A DNA stretch of 64,000 nucleotides from Aphelocoma coerulescens. Taxonomy: Eukaryota > Chordata > Aves > Passeriformes > Corvidae. The stretch is from the NCBI RefSeq assembly GCF_041296385.1, contig NC_091017.1:11712001-11776000 (forward strand), written 5' to 3'. A program made the position numbers and the translations under genes. This document shows, piece after piece, positions 1-10,250 of this stretch. The stretch's first letter is position 1; every line of letters starts with the position of its first letter. The notes beneath the pieces were generated by a model. It saw only the letters and a program-made list of their open reading frames with translations. It ran no database searches and was not told the origin of the DNA.

Positions 1-1011
1 TGCATGGGCAGAGCTGCGGGCTCTTTTAAGGATGGAAACTGGCATCTGTGAGTGTAAAGAATGTGACTTTCCACACAGCTTAGAAGAAAGGTGCATAGCC
101 CCAGTGAGAAGTGTGTACGTGAAAGACTGGCAGAAGAAGTCGCAGTCCAGCAAGGCTGGTATCTTTTTCTTTGTGCCAAATAGGCACCTTGGGAACATGA
201 AAGTACTTGATGGTAGCCAAACTGACAGTGAAGGCACAGAACACCGTCGGGTGTGTGCAGTGTACAGACGCAATGTAAAAGCCCTGAGTACCATTTGACT
301 GCAGTCATAGTGCAAGTTTGCAACTGTACCATGCAAGGCCAGTGAAAGCTTCCTGTGCGGCCACATTTTCGTATTGGAGCTCGCTAGCTGGAAGTGATTC
401 GGTTTGTCTGCAGTATCCGCTCGACTGAATGTGATGTGTCACTGGAAAGAAAAGTACAGACCAGCAGTGCGTTTGATATGGTTCAGGGGCTGCAAAGGGA
501 ATGTACAGGCCACCTCTGGGATTTTGGTCTTTGTGCATTCCCATGGCAGCAGTTCCTGGATGTTTTTGTTCTACAGTTTAGGCTCAGTGAGAGAGAAAAA
601 ATGCGAGAGCACGCATAGCAGAGCCACAGGGAGAATTGCTGAGGTATGAGTTGCGTGCTGTTCAGATACTGCCGTACCAAAGGCCTACCTAAACACTGCT
701 GCTGATCTAGCATGTCTTTCTGTAGCAAGACTTGTTGGTACTGCAAAACAGAAGATGCGTGAGGTCAAATGAATCTGGACAGAAAATTTCAGACGAGCAG
801 CCTATGAGTGCATGATTGAAACAGTAAATTTAGGTGACAGAATAGATCGTGGCATCGATTTGCGTAGTGTTAATATTCTCTGAAGGGAATGCAAAAAGCC
901 AAGATGTGTTTTCCATTCTAGCTGTTCCTGACAAAAACTGAGGAATAAAACTTTCGTTCTAGATGGAATGTAACATTCAGTTCCCAGGATTTTGCACTCC
1001 AAAGTTCAACA
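1..1011. repeat. Unit 1, A/T-mixed left segment (no gene seen)
   Basis: A non-coding segment of lower GC than what follows. It contains modules distantly related to 11741-12960: GCATAGCCCCAGTG near 96 resembles CCTAGCCCCAGTG near 11928, and a GCAGTTCCTGGATGTTTT string near 550 recurs near 12248. An AATAAA hexamer lies at 944-949, but nothing else supports a transcript end. No coding function is assigned. Confidence 0.7.
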
Positions 1012-2171
1012 AAAGAGTTTCCACAAGAATCTTGAGAAGAAGCACAATCACTTCCACCTAGAGCTGGAAGAGGAAGAGGCAGCGGCACAAGCAAGTGCCC
1101 TTGAGCGTCCTACTTCCGAATGCTAGAACGTCAATTCAGCAGGCAGGAGTGCAGCAGCCACCCTTCGTCTTGCAAGCCCATACGACGCGCACACCAGCCC
1201 GGTGCTCTGCGGCTTCGTCCTTCGCCTTTTCGAGCACGCCGTACCTTCATTCTCCCGGAGGCGAACAGCGGTCTGCTTCTCGCACGGAACGCTGTGTCGG
1301 CAGCCAAGCGCTCCAGTGCACTGCTTCTGCCCAAACACGCCTGGGCCCTGCACCTCTCCTTCCCAGCGCTACGTAGCAGCACAATCTGTCCCTCTTGCGA
1401 TCCCAAGCTAAGCGGAAAGCTTCTCGGCTACGTCTCCCGCAGAGAGCTGTGCCAGGACAATAAGCTTGCAAGCACTTTGCTCCTGACACTAGTGGCAACA
1501 GGGATTCGCACCACCTTCCAGGAGCAGTCCTCTTGCCTTTTACAAGGTGCAAAAGCGCCCCCTCTGTGGCGGTGCTGTCTGCCCGGTCTTTCTCGGCTCG
1601 AAGCACCACGAGGCACACAAGACTCTCTCGCAAGGACCGAAATTCCCGATAGGCGTCTCTGCGCTTTCTGCAATGCTGCACGCACAAGCCCGGTGCTCTG
1701 AGGCTTCGTTCTTCGCCTTTCGTTGTCTGGGCAGAAGAGAAGCCGAGCGAGGCCATTGTGCTTTGCCGCTTGTCAGTGTGCTGTGCACGGTTTTTCCGCA
1801 GCTCGAGCTAGCGGGAGACCCCTTCGGTTTCGCGGCGTCCACACTACCCATGGTAGCTCTCGCTCAGCGAAACTTGAAGGGGAGAAGCACTTGCTGGATG
1901 AGTCTTTCAGTGTGCAGGACTTTGAAAACACAGCAGCGCAATCGGGGCCACGAGAAGGACCGCTGAGAAGTCGCTCTCGCACAGAGAACCGTGCCAGGAT
2001 GACGAGCTCGCCCAGCATTTGCCCCTGACACTTGGGGAACTCGTAGTTGCCAGTGCCTTCCAGGGGCAGTCTGCTTTCTGTCATAACCTGCATAGGGCCC
2101 GTCAGATGGTGGTGCTGTCTGCCTTCTCCTTCTCGGCCAGAGTGTACTCTGGTGCACACTGCAGTCTGGCA
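1012..2171 (+). repeat. Unit 1, GC-rich diverged monomer copies, partly inverted
   Basis: From 1012 to about 1340 the sequence follows 3008-3345 of the 1,232-bp element (shared strings include TCAATTCAGCAGGCAGGAG and TTTTCGAGCACGCCGTACCTTC). From about 1350 to 1545 it resembles 9165-9380. From about 1555 to 1650 it again resembles the GCTGTCTGCCC part of the element. From about 1665 to 1972 the homology is on the opposite strand: it is the reverse complement of roughly 2228-2575. The stretch is a patchwork of old monomer copies, one of them turned around. The boundaries are approximate because the copies are diverged. Confidence 0.75.
1879..1898 (+). repeat. Left 20-bp inverted repeat at the invertible block, unit 1
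   Basis: GGGGAGAAGCACTTGCTGGA is the exact reverse complement of 2301-2320. It is the perfectly matched core of a longer, diverged inverted repeat. In units 4-6 the sequence between the two arms is reversed, so this is where exchange took place. Confidence 0.93.
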
Positions 2172-2300
2172 AGGAGCAAAGATCTTCGGTAGACATCTCG
2201 CACAGGAGAAAGTTGCCAAGAAAGAACCACGTTCTTCATCAGCCCTCCTCATTTCCCGATTGGTGTGCTGCCTTCAAAGCCTTGCACGTTGAAAGACTTC
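1899..2300 (+). repeat. 402-bp block, forward orientation, unit 1
   Basis: Lies between the two 20-bp inverted repeats. Units 1-3 have it in this orientation. Its last ~129 bp are the first part of the first 1,232-bp copy. Variants seen here include AGATCT at 2180-2185 and CACGTTGAAAG near 2285. Confidence 0.92.
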
Positions 2301-3403
2301 TCCAGCAAGTGCTTCTCCCCTGGCGCACTTCGCTGAGTGAGAGCTGCATGGGCAGCGTGGACTCAGCGAAACCGAAAGGGTGTCGCTGTAGCTCGAGCTG
2401 AGCAAAGAAACCGTGCACGGTGCACCGTTGGTGGGTGCAGCATGCACGCGGAAAAGCAGCAAAGTTCACTGCCATCGCTGGCCTTCTCTTCAGTCCAGAC
2501 CACTTAAGGCAAACAATTTAGCTGCAGAGCACTGGGCTTGCGTGTGCAGTGCACCAAATTGCCCAAGACCAGCAAGGGCTCGTTCACAAGCAGAGTCGGC
2601 TGAGAGCATTCTTGCTTGCTCCAGAAAGGAAGCCGCAGCTATAGTGCTTCATCCCACAGCGTGGACATAGGCACTTTCCTAGTTGTTCAGCCTTGCAGAG
2701 TCCCTGCAACTAGAGCTCAGCCAGGAGCAGGCGTCAAAGCAGAAGGCTTTCCTAAAGCACGCCTCTCCAACCAGCCTTCGGAAATCGCAAATGACACTGT
2801 GGCTCTGTGCCTTTCTTCTAAGACAGACGCCCACCTTGCTTTCACTCTCGCAGCTCCCTTGGCAGCCTCCAGCAGCTGCTTTCCTGGAGAACGGCCCGAG
2901 AAGTAGAAGCCAGGGCTGGGCTGCACCTTCGCCTTCCGCACGTAAGCGGCACCAGACTCACCGGTGCGCTCTGTTCTTCCCTCCTCCGCTGCATGCTACT
3001 ACCATCGTGTTCTCCGAAAGACGGAGACTGAAGGGAAGCGCAAATGCTTCCACAGAGAGCTACAAGAAGAATAGGCAGCAGCAGCACAGGCAAGTGCCGT
3101 GGAACTTCCTCCTTCCCAAGGCTATAACGTCAATTCAGCAGGCAGGAGAGTGGCAGCCACGCTCGTCTTGCAGCCCGTACAACGAGCACGCGAGCCCGGC
3201 GCTCCGCGGCTTCGTTCTTCGCCTTTTCGAGCACGCCGTACCTTCGTTCCCCCGGAGGCGGACGGTCTTCTGCTTCTCGCCCGGAACACTGTGCCCGGCA
3301 GTGCAGCGCTTTCTGCGGCAAGCTGCAAAGCGCCCGTCAGATGGCGATGCTGTCTGCCCGCTCCTCGGCTCGAGTGTACTCCGGCGCACGCTGCCGTCTC
3401 GCA
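2172..3403 (+). repeat. 1,232-bp element, unit 1 copy 1
   Basis: First of four direct copies. The phase is set where near-identity with the next copy begins (AAGGAGCAAAGA). The element consists of about 0.73 kb of ancestral monomer plus about 0.5 kb beginning near 2660 (GGCACTTTCCTAG) and ending near CAGCAGCAGCACAGG (3089). Marker states: palindrome ACCGTGCACGGT intact (2410-2421), CTCCG at about 3011, C at the variable base 3091. It also has private variants (CATTTCCCGATTGGTG near 2250 and AAGAAGAATAGG near 3063). Confidence 0.95.
2301..2320 (-). repeat. Right 20-bp inverted repeat at the invertible block, unit 1
   Basis: TCCAGCAAGTGCTTCTCCCC, the exact reverse complement of 1879-1898. The same pair occurs at the equivalent place in all six units. 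Confidence 0.93.
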
Positions 3404-4635
3404 AGGAGCAAAGAGCTTCGGTAGACATCTCGCACAGGAGAAAGTTGCCAAGAAAGAACCACGTTCTTCATCAGCCCTCCTCATGTCCCGATTGGGGTGC
3501 TGCCTTCAAAGCCTTGCACATTGAAAGACTTCTCCAGCAAGTGCTTCTCCCCTGGCGCACTTCGCTGAGTGAGAGCTGCATGGGCAGCGTGGGCTCAGCG
3601 AAACCGAAAGGGTGTCGCTGTAGCTCGAGCTGAGCAAAGAAACCGTGCTCGGTGCACCGTTGGTGGGTGCAGCATGCACGCGGAAAAGCAGCAAAGTTCA
3701 CTGCCATCGCTGGCCTTCTCTTCAGTCCAGACCACTTAAGGCAAACAATTTAGCTGCAGAGCACTGGGCTTGCGTGTGCAGTGCACCAAATTGCCCAAGA
3801 CCAGCAAGGGCTCGTTCACAAGCAGAGTCGGCTGAGAGCATTCTTGCTTGCTCCAGAAAGGAAGCCGCAGCTATAGTGCTTCATCCCACAGCGTGGACAT
3901 AGGCACTTTCCTAGTTGTTCAGCCTTGCAGAGTCCCTGCAACTAGAGCTCAGCCAGGAGCAGGCGTCAAAGCAGAAGGCTTTCCTAAAGCACGCCTCTCC
4001 AACCAGCCTTCGGAAATCGCAAATGACACTGTGGCTCTGTGCCTTTCTTCTAAGACAGACGCCCACCTTGCTTTCACTCTCGCAGCTCCCTTGGCAGCCT
4101 CCAGCAGCTGCTTTCCTGGAGAACGGCCCGAGAAGTAGAAGCCAGGGCTGGGCTGCACCTTCGCCTTCCGCACGTAAGCGGCACCAGACTCACCGGTGCG
4201 CTCTGTTCTTCCCTCCTCCGCTGCATGCTACTACCATCGTGTTCTCGGAAAGACGGAGACTGAAGGGAAGCGCAAATGCTTCCACAGAGAGCTACAAGAG
4301 GAATAGGCAGCAGCAGCACAGGTAAGTGCCGTGGAACTTCCTCCTTCCCAAGGCTATAACGTCAATTCAGCAGGCAGGAGAGTGGCAGCCACGCTCGTCT
4401 TGCAGCCCGTACAACGAGCACGCGAGCCCGGCGCTCCGCGGCTTCGTTCTTCGCCTTTTCGAGCACGCCGTACCTTCGTTCCCCCGGAGGCGGACGGTCT
4501 TCTGCTTCTCGCCCGGAACACTGTGCCCGGCAGTGCAGCGCTTTCTGCGGCAAGCTGCAAAGCGCCCGTCAGATGGCGATGCTGTCTGCCCGCTCCTCGG
4601 CTCGAGTGTACTCCGGCGCACGCTGCCGTCTCGCA
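3404..4635 (+). repeat. 1,232-bp element, unit 1 copy 2
   Basis: Marker states: palindrome broken (GTGCTCGG near 3647), CTCGG, T at 4323. It has GTGGGCTCAGCG near 3590, a change shared only with unit 2 copy 1, and agrees with that copy at every marker I compared. Confidence 0.95.
4319..4327 (+). other. Consensus 5' splice-site string in unit 1 copy 2
   Basis: CAG|GTAAGT, a full match to the vertebrate donor consensus. It exists only where the variable base of the 1,232-bp element is T. Other copies read GCAAGT or GAAAGT. Whether it is used is unknown. Confidence 0.35.
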
Positions 4636-5867
4636 AGGAGCAAAGAGCTTCGGTAGACATCTCGCACAGGAGAAAGTTGCCAAGAAAGAACCACGTTCTT
4701 CATCAGCCCTCCTCATGTCCCGATTGGGGTGCTGCCTTCAAAGCCTTGCACATTGAAAGACTTCTCCAGCAAGTGCTTCTCCCCTGGCGCACTTCGCTGA
4801 GTGAGAGCTGCATGGGCAGCGTGGACTCAGCGAAACCGAAAGGGTGTCGCTGTAGCTCGAGCTGAGCAAAGAAACCGTGCTCGGTGCACCGTTGGTGGGT
4901 GCAGCATGCACGCGGAAAAGCAGCAAAGTTCACTGCCATCGCTGGCCTTCTCTTCAGTCCAGACCACTTAAGGCAAACAATTTAGCTGCAGAGCACTGGG
5001 CTTGCGTGTGCAGTGCACCAAATTGCCCAAGACCAGCAAGGGCTCGTTCACAAGCAGAGTCGGCTGAGAGCATTCTTGCTTGCTCCAGAAAGGAAGCCGC
5101 AGCTATAGTGCTTCATCCCACAGCGTGGACATAGGCACTTTCCTAGTTGTTCAGCCTTGCAGAGTCCCTGCAACTAGAGCTCAGCCAGGAGCAGGCGTCA
5201 AAGCAGAAGGCTTTCCTAAAGCACGCCTCTCCAACCAGCCTTCGGAAATCGCAAATGACACTGTGGCTCTGTGCCTTTCTTCTAAGACAGACGCCCACCT
5301 TGCTTTCACTCTCGCAGCTCCCTTGGCAGCCTCCAGCAGCTGCTTTCCTGGAGAACGGCCCGAGAAGTAGAAGCCAGGGCTGGGCTGCACCTTCGCCTTC
5401 CGCACGTAAGCGGCACCAGACTCACCGGTGCGCTCTGTTCTTCCCTCCTCCGCTGCATGCTACTACCATCGTGTTCTCGGAAAGACGGAGACTGAAGGGA
5501 AGCGCAAATGCTTCCACAGAGAGCTACAAGAGGAATAGGCAGCAGCAGCACAGGCAAGTGCCGTGGAACTTCCTCCTTCCCAAGGCTATAACGTCAATTC
5601 AGCAGGCAGGAGAGTGGCAGCCACGCTCGTCTTGCAGCCCGTACAACGAGCACGCGAGCCCGGCGCTCCGCGGCTTCGTTCTTCGCCTTTTCGAGCACGC
5701 CGTACCTTCGTTCCCCCGGAGGCGGACGGTCTTCTGCTTCTCGCCCGGAACACTGTGCCCGGCAGTGCAGCGCTTTCTGCGGCAAGCTGCAAAGCGCCCG
5801 TCAGATGGCGATGCTGTCTGCCCGCTCCTCGGCTCGAGTGTACTCCGGCGCACGCTGCCGTCTCGCA
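4636..5867 (+). repeat. 1,232-bp element, unit 1 copy 3
   Basis: Marker states: palindrome broken, CTCGG, C at 5555. Confidence 0.95.
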
Positions 5868-7099
5868 AGGAGCAAAGAGCTTCGGTAGACATCTCGCACA
5901 GGAGAAAGTTGCCAAGAAAGAACCACGTTCTTCATCAGCCCTCCTCATGTCCCGATTGGGGTGCTGCCTTCAAAGCCTTGCACATTGAAAGACTTCTCCA
6001 GCAAGTGCTTCTCCCCTGGCGCACTTCGCTGAGTGAGAGCTGCATGGGCAGCGTGGACTCAGCGAAACCGAAAGGGTGTCGCTGTAGCTCGAGCTGAGCA
6101 AAGAAACCGTGCACGGTGCACCGTTGGTGGGTGCAGCATGCACGCGGAAAAGCAGCAAAGTTCACTGCCATCGCTGGCCTTCTCTTCAGTCCAGACCACT
6201 TAAGGCAAACAATTTAGCTGCAGAGCACTGGGCTTGCGTGTGCAGTGCACCAAATTGCCCAAGACCAGCAAGGGCTCGTTCACAAGCAGAGTCGGCTGAG
6301 AGCATTCTTGCTTGCTCCAGAAAGGAAGCCGCAGCTATAGTGCTTCATCCCACAGCGTGGACATAGGCACTTTCCTAGTTGTTCAGCCTTGCAGAGTCCC
6401 TGCAACTAGAGCTCAGCCAGGAGCAGGCGTCAAAGCAGAAGGCTTTCCTAAAGCACGCCTCTCCAACCAGCCTTCGGAAATCGCAAATGACACTGTGGCT
6501 CTGTGCCTTTCTTCTAAGACAGACGCCCACCTTGCTTTCACTCTCGCAGCTCCCTTGGCAGCCTCCAGCAGCTGCTTTCCTGGAGAACGGCCCGAGAAGT
6601 AGAAGCCAGGGCTGGGCTGCACCTTCGCCTTCCGCACGTAAGCGGCACCAGACTCACCGGTGCGCTCTGTTCTTCCCTCCTCCGCTGCATGCTACTACCA
6701 TCGTGTTCTCCGAAAGACGGAGACTGAAGGGAAGCGCAAATGCTTCCACAGAGAGCTACAAGAGGAATAGGCAGCAGCAGCACAGGTAAGTGCCGTGGAA
6801 CTTCCTCCTTCCCAAGGCTATAACGTCAATTCAGCAGGCAGGAGAGTGGCAGCCACGCTCGTCTTGCAGCCCGTACAACGAGCACGCGAGCCCGGCGCTC
6901 CGCGGCTTCGTTCTTCGCCTTTTCGAGCACGCCGTACCTTCGTTCCCCCGGAGGCGGACGGTCTTCTGCTTCTCGCCCGGAACACTGTGCCCGGCAGTGC
7001 AGCGCTTTCTGCGGCAAGCTGCAAAGCGCCCGTCAGATGGCGATGCTGTCTGCCCGCTCCTCGGCTCGAGTGTACTCCGGCGCACGCTGCCGTCTCGCA
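5868..7099 (+). repeat. 1,232-bp element, unit 1 copy 4
   Basis: Marker states: palindrome intact, CTCCG, T at 6787. Right after it the sequence changes to the edge type (GTAGACAGCTCACACAGG), which marks the end of the array. Confidence 0.95.
6783..6791 (+). other. Consensus 5' splice-site string in unit 1 copy 4
   Basis: Same CAG|GTAAGT as in copy 2; copies 1 and 3 of this unit lack it, so the states alternate along the unit. Confidence 0.35.
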
Positions 7100-7328
7100 A
7101 GGAGCAAAGAGCTTCGGTAGACAGCTCACACAGGAGAAAGGTGCCAGGACGACACCACATTCCTCCTCACCCCTTCTCGTGGCCCACATTGTGGTGCTGC
7201 CTTCAAAGCCGTGCGCATTGAAAGACTCTTCCAGCAAGTGCTTCTCCCCTGGCACACTTCGCTCAGCGACAGCTACGTGGGCAGCGTGGACTCAGCGAAA
7301 CTGAAAGGGTGTCCTTGTAGCTCGAGCT
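7100..7328 (+). repeat. Unit 1, partial diverged monomer at the array's right edge
   Basis: It continues the monomer order (TCCAGCAAGTGCTTCTCCCC, then TCGCTCAGCGACAGCTACGTGG) with edge-specific differences, and stops at CTCGAGCT, where AT-rich sequence begins. Confidence 0.75.
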
Positions 7329-7984
7329 TGTTGGAGAGGATGAAAGTTTGGTAAGAAAGTTTCACAGCTATGTAGGCTTGACAGAAAGATCTCTGAATGT
7401 AGAAACTTAGCATGAGGTAGAAATGGAAACGAGTTTTGATAGAGAGTAAAAGGTGTTTTGCTGAAACACTGATCACTGAATAACTGAGAAGGCAAAGGTT
7501 GGAGATTGAGTTGGAAGGAGATGTTTTTTATTAGGACACCGGTATGTGAGTACAAACAAGCACATGTTTTTCACCAAGTAAATAAGTCTCAAGAAGGCCA
7601 TAAGGAAATAGAAAACATGTTTTTACCAAAAAGAGAGCTATCGCAGGCAAACAAGAAATGTCGATGTAGCAAGAAGAAGAGAGGTCTGAGAATTTTCCAC
7701 TGTAAGCTTAAATTGTAACATACTTACTCTTGTGATTGGATAAGAATGACTATAATATGGTAATGGTAGTAGTCATGATAGGCTACAGGCAAATGTAAAG
7801 GTATTGTTGTATGGTGCTTATTGGTTGCTATGTATTGAGATACTCAGCAAAGAAAAATACATAATGCTTTCTAACTTGAACAGAAAGCGGCTCCAGGTAT
7901 GCCTACCAGCTGTAGCTGACAGCTGTAGGGCTGGCTCTGGATACCCACTCCCTGAAATGCTGTAACTTCGCCTATGCAATACAC
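7329..7984. other. Unit 1, AT-rich block interrupting the monomer
   Basis: Base composition drops sharply in GC, and homology to the monomer is lost between CTCGAGCT on the left and a region resuming as GAGCTGTGGAAAGAAATCGTGCAC near 8041. The left edge is sharp; the right edge is uncertain over about 55 bp. I see no terminal inverted repeats, no clear target-site duplication, no poly(A) tail and no reverse-transcriptase or transposase reading frame. It may be an old insertion or the remains of a transposon of unknown type. Confidence 0.6.
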
Positions 7985-8744
7985 AGCTTTCAAGAGAGCC
8001 GCCTGAAGTCCAGACACCCTTCGCGAGCCTTTCTCCTATAGAGCTGTGGAAAGAAATCGTGCACGCTACACCGAGGGTGCGTGCAGCATGCACGAGCAAA
8101 AGCGGCAAAGTTCAGTGCCCTCGCTGGGCTTCCCTTCCGTGCGGATAACGTGAGGCGAAAAATGAAGCCGCAGAGCACCGGGCTTGCAGGTGCAGTGCAC
8201 CGAGTTGCAGAAGTCCAGCAGGCTCGTTCACAAGCCAAGCCGGCTGAGGGAGTCCTCGCGTCTCCAAAAGGGAACGCGGAGCCGTAGCACTTCATCCCAC
8301 AGCGTGGAGATAGGCACTTTCCTAGTCGTTCAGCCTTGCAGAGTCCCTGCAGCTAGAGCTCACCCAGGAGCAGGCGTCAAAGCAGAAGGCCCTCCTAAAG
8401 CACCCTTTCTCCAAGCAGCCTCCTGAAAGGGCGCATCACAGTGCGGCTCTGCGCCTTTCTTCTAAGACAGACGCCCGCTATACTTTCGTGCTCGCAGCTC
8501 CCTTGGCAGCCTCCAGCAGCTACTCTCCTGGAGAACGGCCGTAGACGTCAAAGCCAGTGCTGGGCTGCACCTCCGCCCTCCCCAGGTAAGCAACAGCGAA
8601 CTCACCGGTGCACTCTGTACTTCCCTCCTCCGCTTGCATCCTACATGCATTCGTGTTCTCCGAAACTCAGAGACTGAAGGGAAGGGCAATTGCTTCCCCA
8701 GATAGCTGCAAGGGCACTAGGCAGCAGCAGCACAAATTTCACAT
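7985..8744 (+). repeat. Unit 1, diverged 3' portion of the 1,232-bp element
   Basis: It follows 2404-3090 of the 1,232-bp element in order (GTGCAGCATGCACG, then AGAGCACCGGGCTTGC, GCAGAGTCCCTGCA, CTTCTAAGACAGACGCCC, CTCGCAGCTCCCTTGGCAG and GGCAGCAGCAGCACA). A CAG|GTAAGC string at 8583-8591 matches the 5' splice-site consensus and is kept in all six units, but no exon can be defined around it. Confidence 0.8.
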
Positions 8745-9890
8745 GACCTGATGCACTGTAGAGATATTACCCTGTTACCCCTCCTTTCTCCTCGTCCTCG
8801 ACCAATTGTGGTGGGATGTCGAAAGGCTTGGCCAGCGAAAAGCTCATCCAGCAAGGGCGTCTCTCTTGACGCATTTCCCTGACCGAGAGCTACACAGATG
8901 GTCTGGACACTGTAAAACAGCAAGAAAATAATTCTATGTCCAGCTGAGGAAAATCCGTGCACAGAAAAATGTAGATGCCTGCAGTAAACAATCTGAAGAG
9001 CGGCAAAGCTCCAAGCCATCGCTGCGCTTCAGTCCTGTCCGGACCACAGAAGGCGAAGAACGAAGCAGCTGGGCACCGGCTTCATGGACTCAGTGGCGCA
9101 ACTTGCAAACGTCCAGCCAAGAGCTGCTTCAACAAGCAGATTCAGCCGAGAATGCTCTGCCTGCACTTTCCCTCGCAGCGCTAGGCAGCACCACGTTCTG
9201 TTTGCGTGGCAGCCTGATTCTTAACGGAAAGATTCTCAATGCCTGTGTCTGGCACAGAGAACGGTTTTAGGTCAGCAAGCTCACCCGGCGCTTACCCTCG
9301 ACGCGTGCAAACCTGTATTTGCACCGCATTCCAGTGGCAGCCCTCTTTCCTTTCCAGCCGGCACAGCGCCGTCAGATCGCGGTGCTCTCTGCACCTGCCT
9401 TCTCGCTTCCAAGTGCCACCGCGCACATTACAGCCTTGCAGGGAGCGAAGAGGCGGAGAGGCGTCTCGCAAAGAAGAACGTGCCGGGACGAAAAGGTGCT
9501 CTTTCCTTTCTCCTCCTCCTTTGCCCGAATGGTGGTGCTGTGTTGAAAGGCTTGGCCAGCGAAAAGCTCATCCAGCAAGTGTTTCTCTCCTGACGCCTTT
9601 CGCTGAGCGAGAGAGCTACACGGACACTTTCGACTCGGGGAAACAGCAAGAGAATGACTGTACGTCGAGCTGAGGAAAAGCCGTGCACAGCAGCCTGTGG
9701 CTGCGTGCAGTGTTCACGCTGAAGAGCGGCAAAGCTCCAAGCCATCGCTGCGCTTCAGTCCTGTCCGGACCACAGAAGGCGAAGAACGAAGCAGCTGGGC
9801 ACCGGCTTCATGGGCTCAGTGGAGCGACTTGCAAATGTCCAGCCAAGAGCTGCTTCAACAAGCAGATTCAGCTGAGAATGCTCTGCCTGC
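8745..9890 (+). repeat. Unit 1, two tandem monomers 726 bp apart
   Basis: Positions 8993-9164 and 9719-9890 are direct copies of 172 bp (starting CTGAAGAGCGGCAAAGCTCC) with few differences. The preceding ~220 bp of each (8771-8992 and 9497-9718) align at lower similarity (GGCTTGGCCAGCGAAAAGCTCATCCAGCAAG in pieces). The 726-bp spacing is the clearest view of the ancestral monomer length in the window. Confidence 0.85.
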
Positions 9891-10250
9891 TTCAACAAAG
9901 TAAGGCGCAGCCCTTGCACTGCAGCACACTGCCTGGCCAGAAACAGGTTCTTACACCTTCAGTGCTGCCGAGCCCACGCAGCTTGAGCACACCCAGAAGG
10001 ACGCGTCCAGAAAGAAGGCGTTCTTCGAGTGCCTTGTCCTTCCTTGTTCTGTCTTTCATCTGCACCTGAAACAGTGGGTCTACGTGTTTTCCTTCCCAGG
10101 GAAAAGAACTTTCATTCTTGTCCAGGAGTCTATGGCTAAAATGGTGATTGCATGTCCCATATCCAATACAACCAAGGATTACTCCCGGAGGAAAGCTGCC
10201 AGGACAGATGGGTCTTGCTGGCTTTGACCACCCCTGGGCCACCTCTCATA
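9891..10250. other. Unit 1, transition segment (no gene seen)
   Basis: It begins with a short reprise of the duplicated end (TTCAACAAAG) and moves into sequence with a TTTTCCTTCCCAGGGAAAAGAAC hairpin-like string (in pieces, near 10088) related to the segment at 11900. Nothing coding is recognised. Confidence 0.5.

Noticed and set aside
944..949. AATAAA as a polyadenylation signal
   Set aside because: A lone hexamer in A-rich DNA without a recognisable upstream gene or downstream GU-rich element; expected by chance.
1120..1701. 193-residue Ser/Arg/Leu-rich open frame in the GC-rich segment
   Set aside because: GC-rich DNA has few stop codons; frames of similar length lie on the opposite strand over the same bases. 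The composition is that of translated repeat.
2683..3633. 316-residue open frame on the + strand, repeated in several 1,232-bp copies, as a possible gene
   Set aside because: It is cut by TAA in the four copies with T at the variable base, and shortened by TGA in unit 5 copy 2 and unit 6 copy 2. It overlaps other open frames of similar length in all frames, and its sequence shows no known domain. Conservation follows from recent DNA duplication.
2172..7099. CRISPR array or bacterial repeat cassette
   Set aside because: The direct repeats are 1,232 bp and contiguous with no short spacers, and the surrounding sequence is eukaryotic in character.
7329..7984. AT-rich block as an LTR or LINE (for example CR1) insertion
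   Set aside because: No terminal TG...CA repeat pair, no octamer tail typical of CR1, no poly(A) and no polymerase or integrase reading frame could be seen.
8583..8591. CAG|GTAAGC as a true exon boundary
   Set aside because: It is kept in all units but nothing around it marks an exon: no open frame ends there and no paired acceptor is evident.
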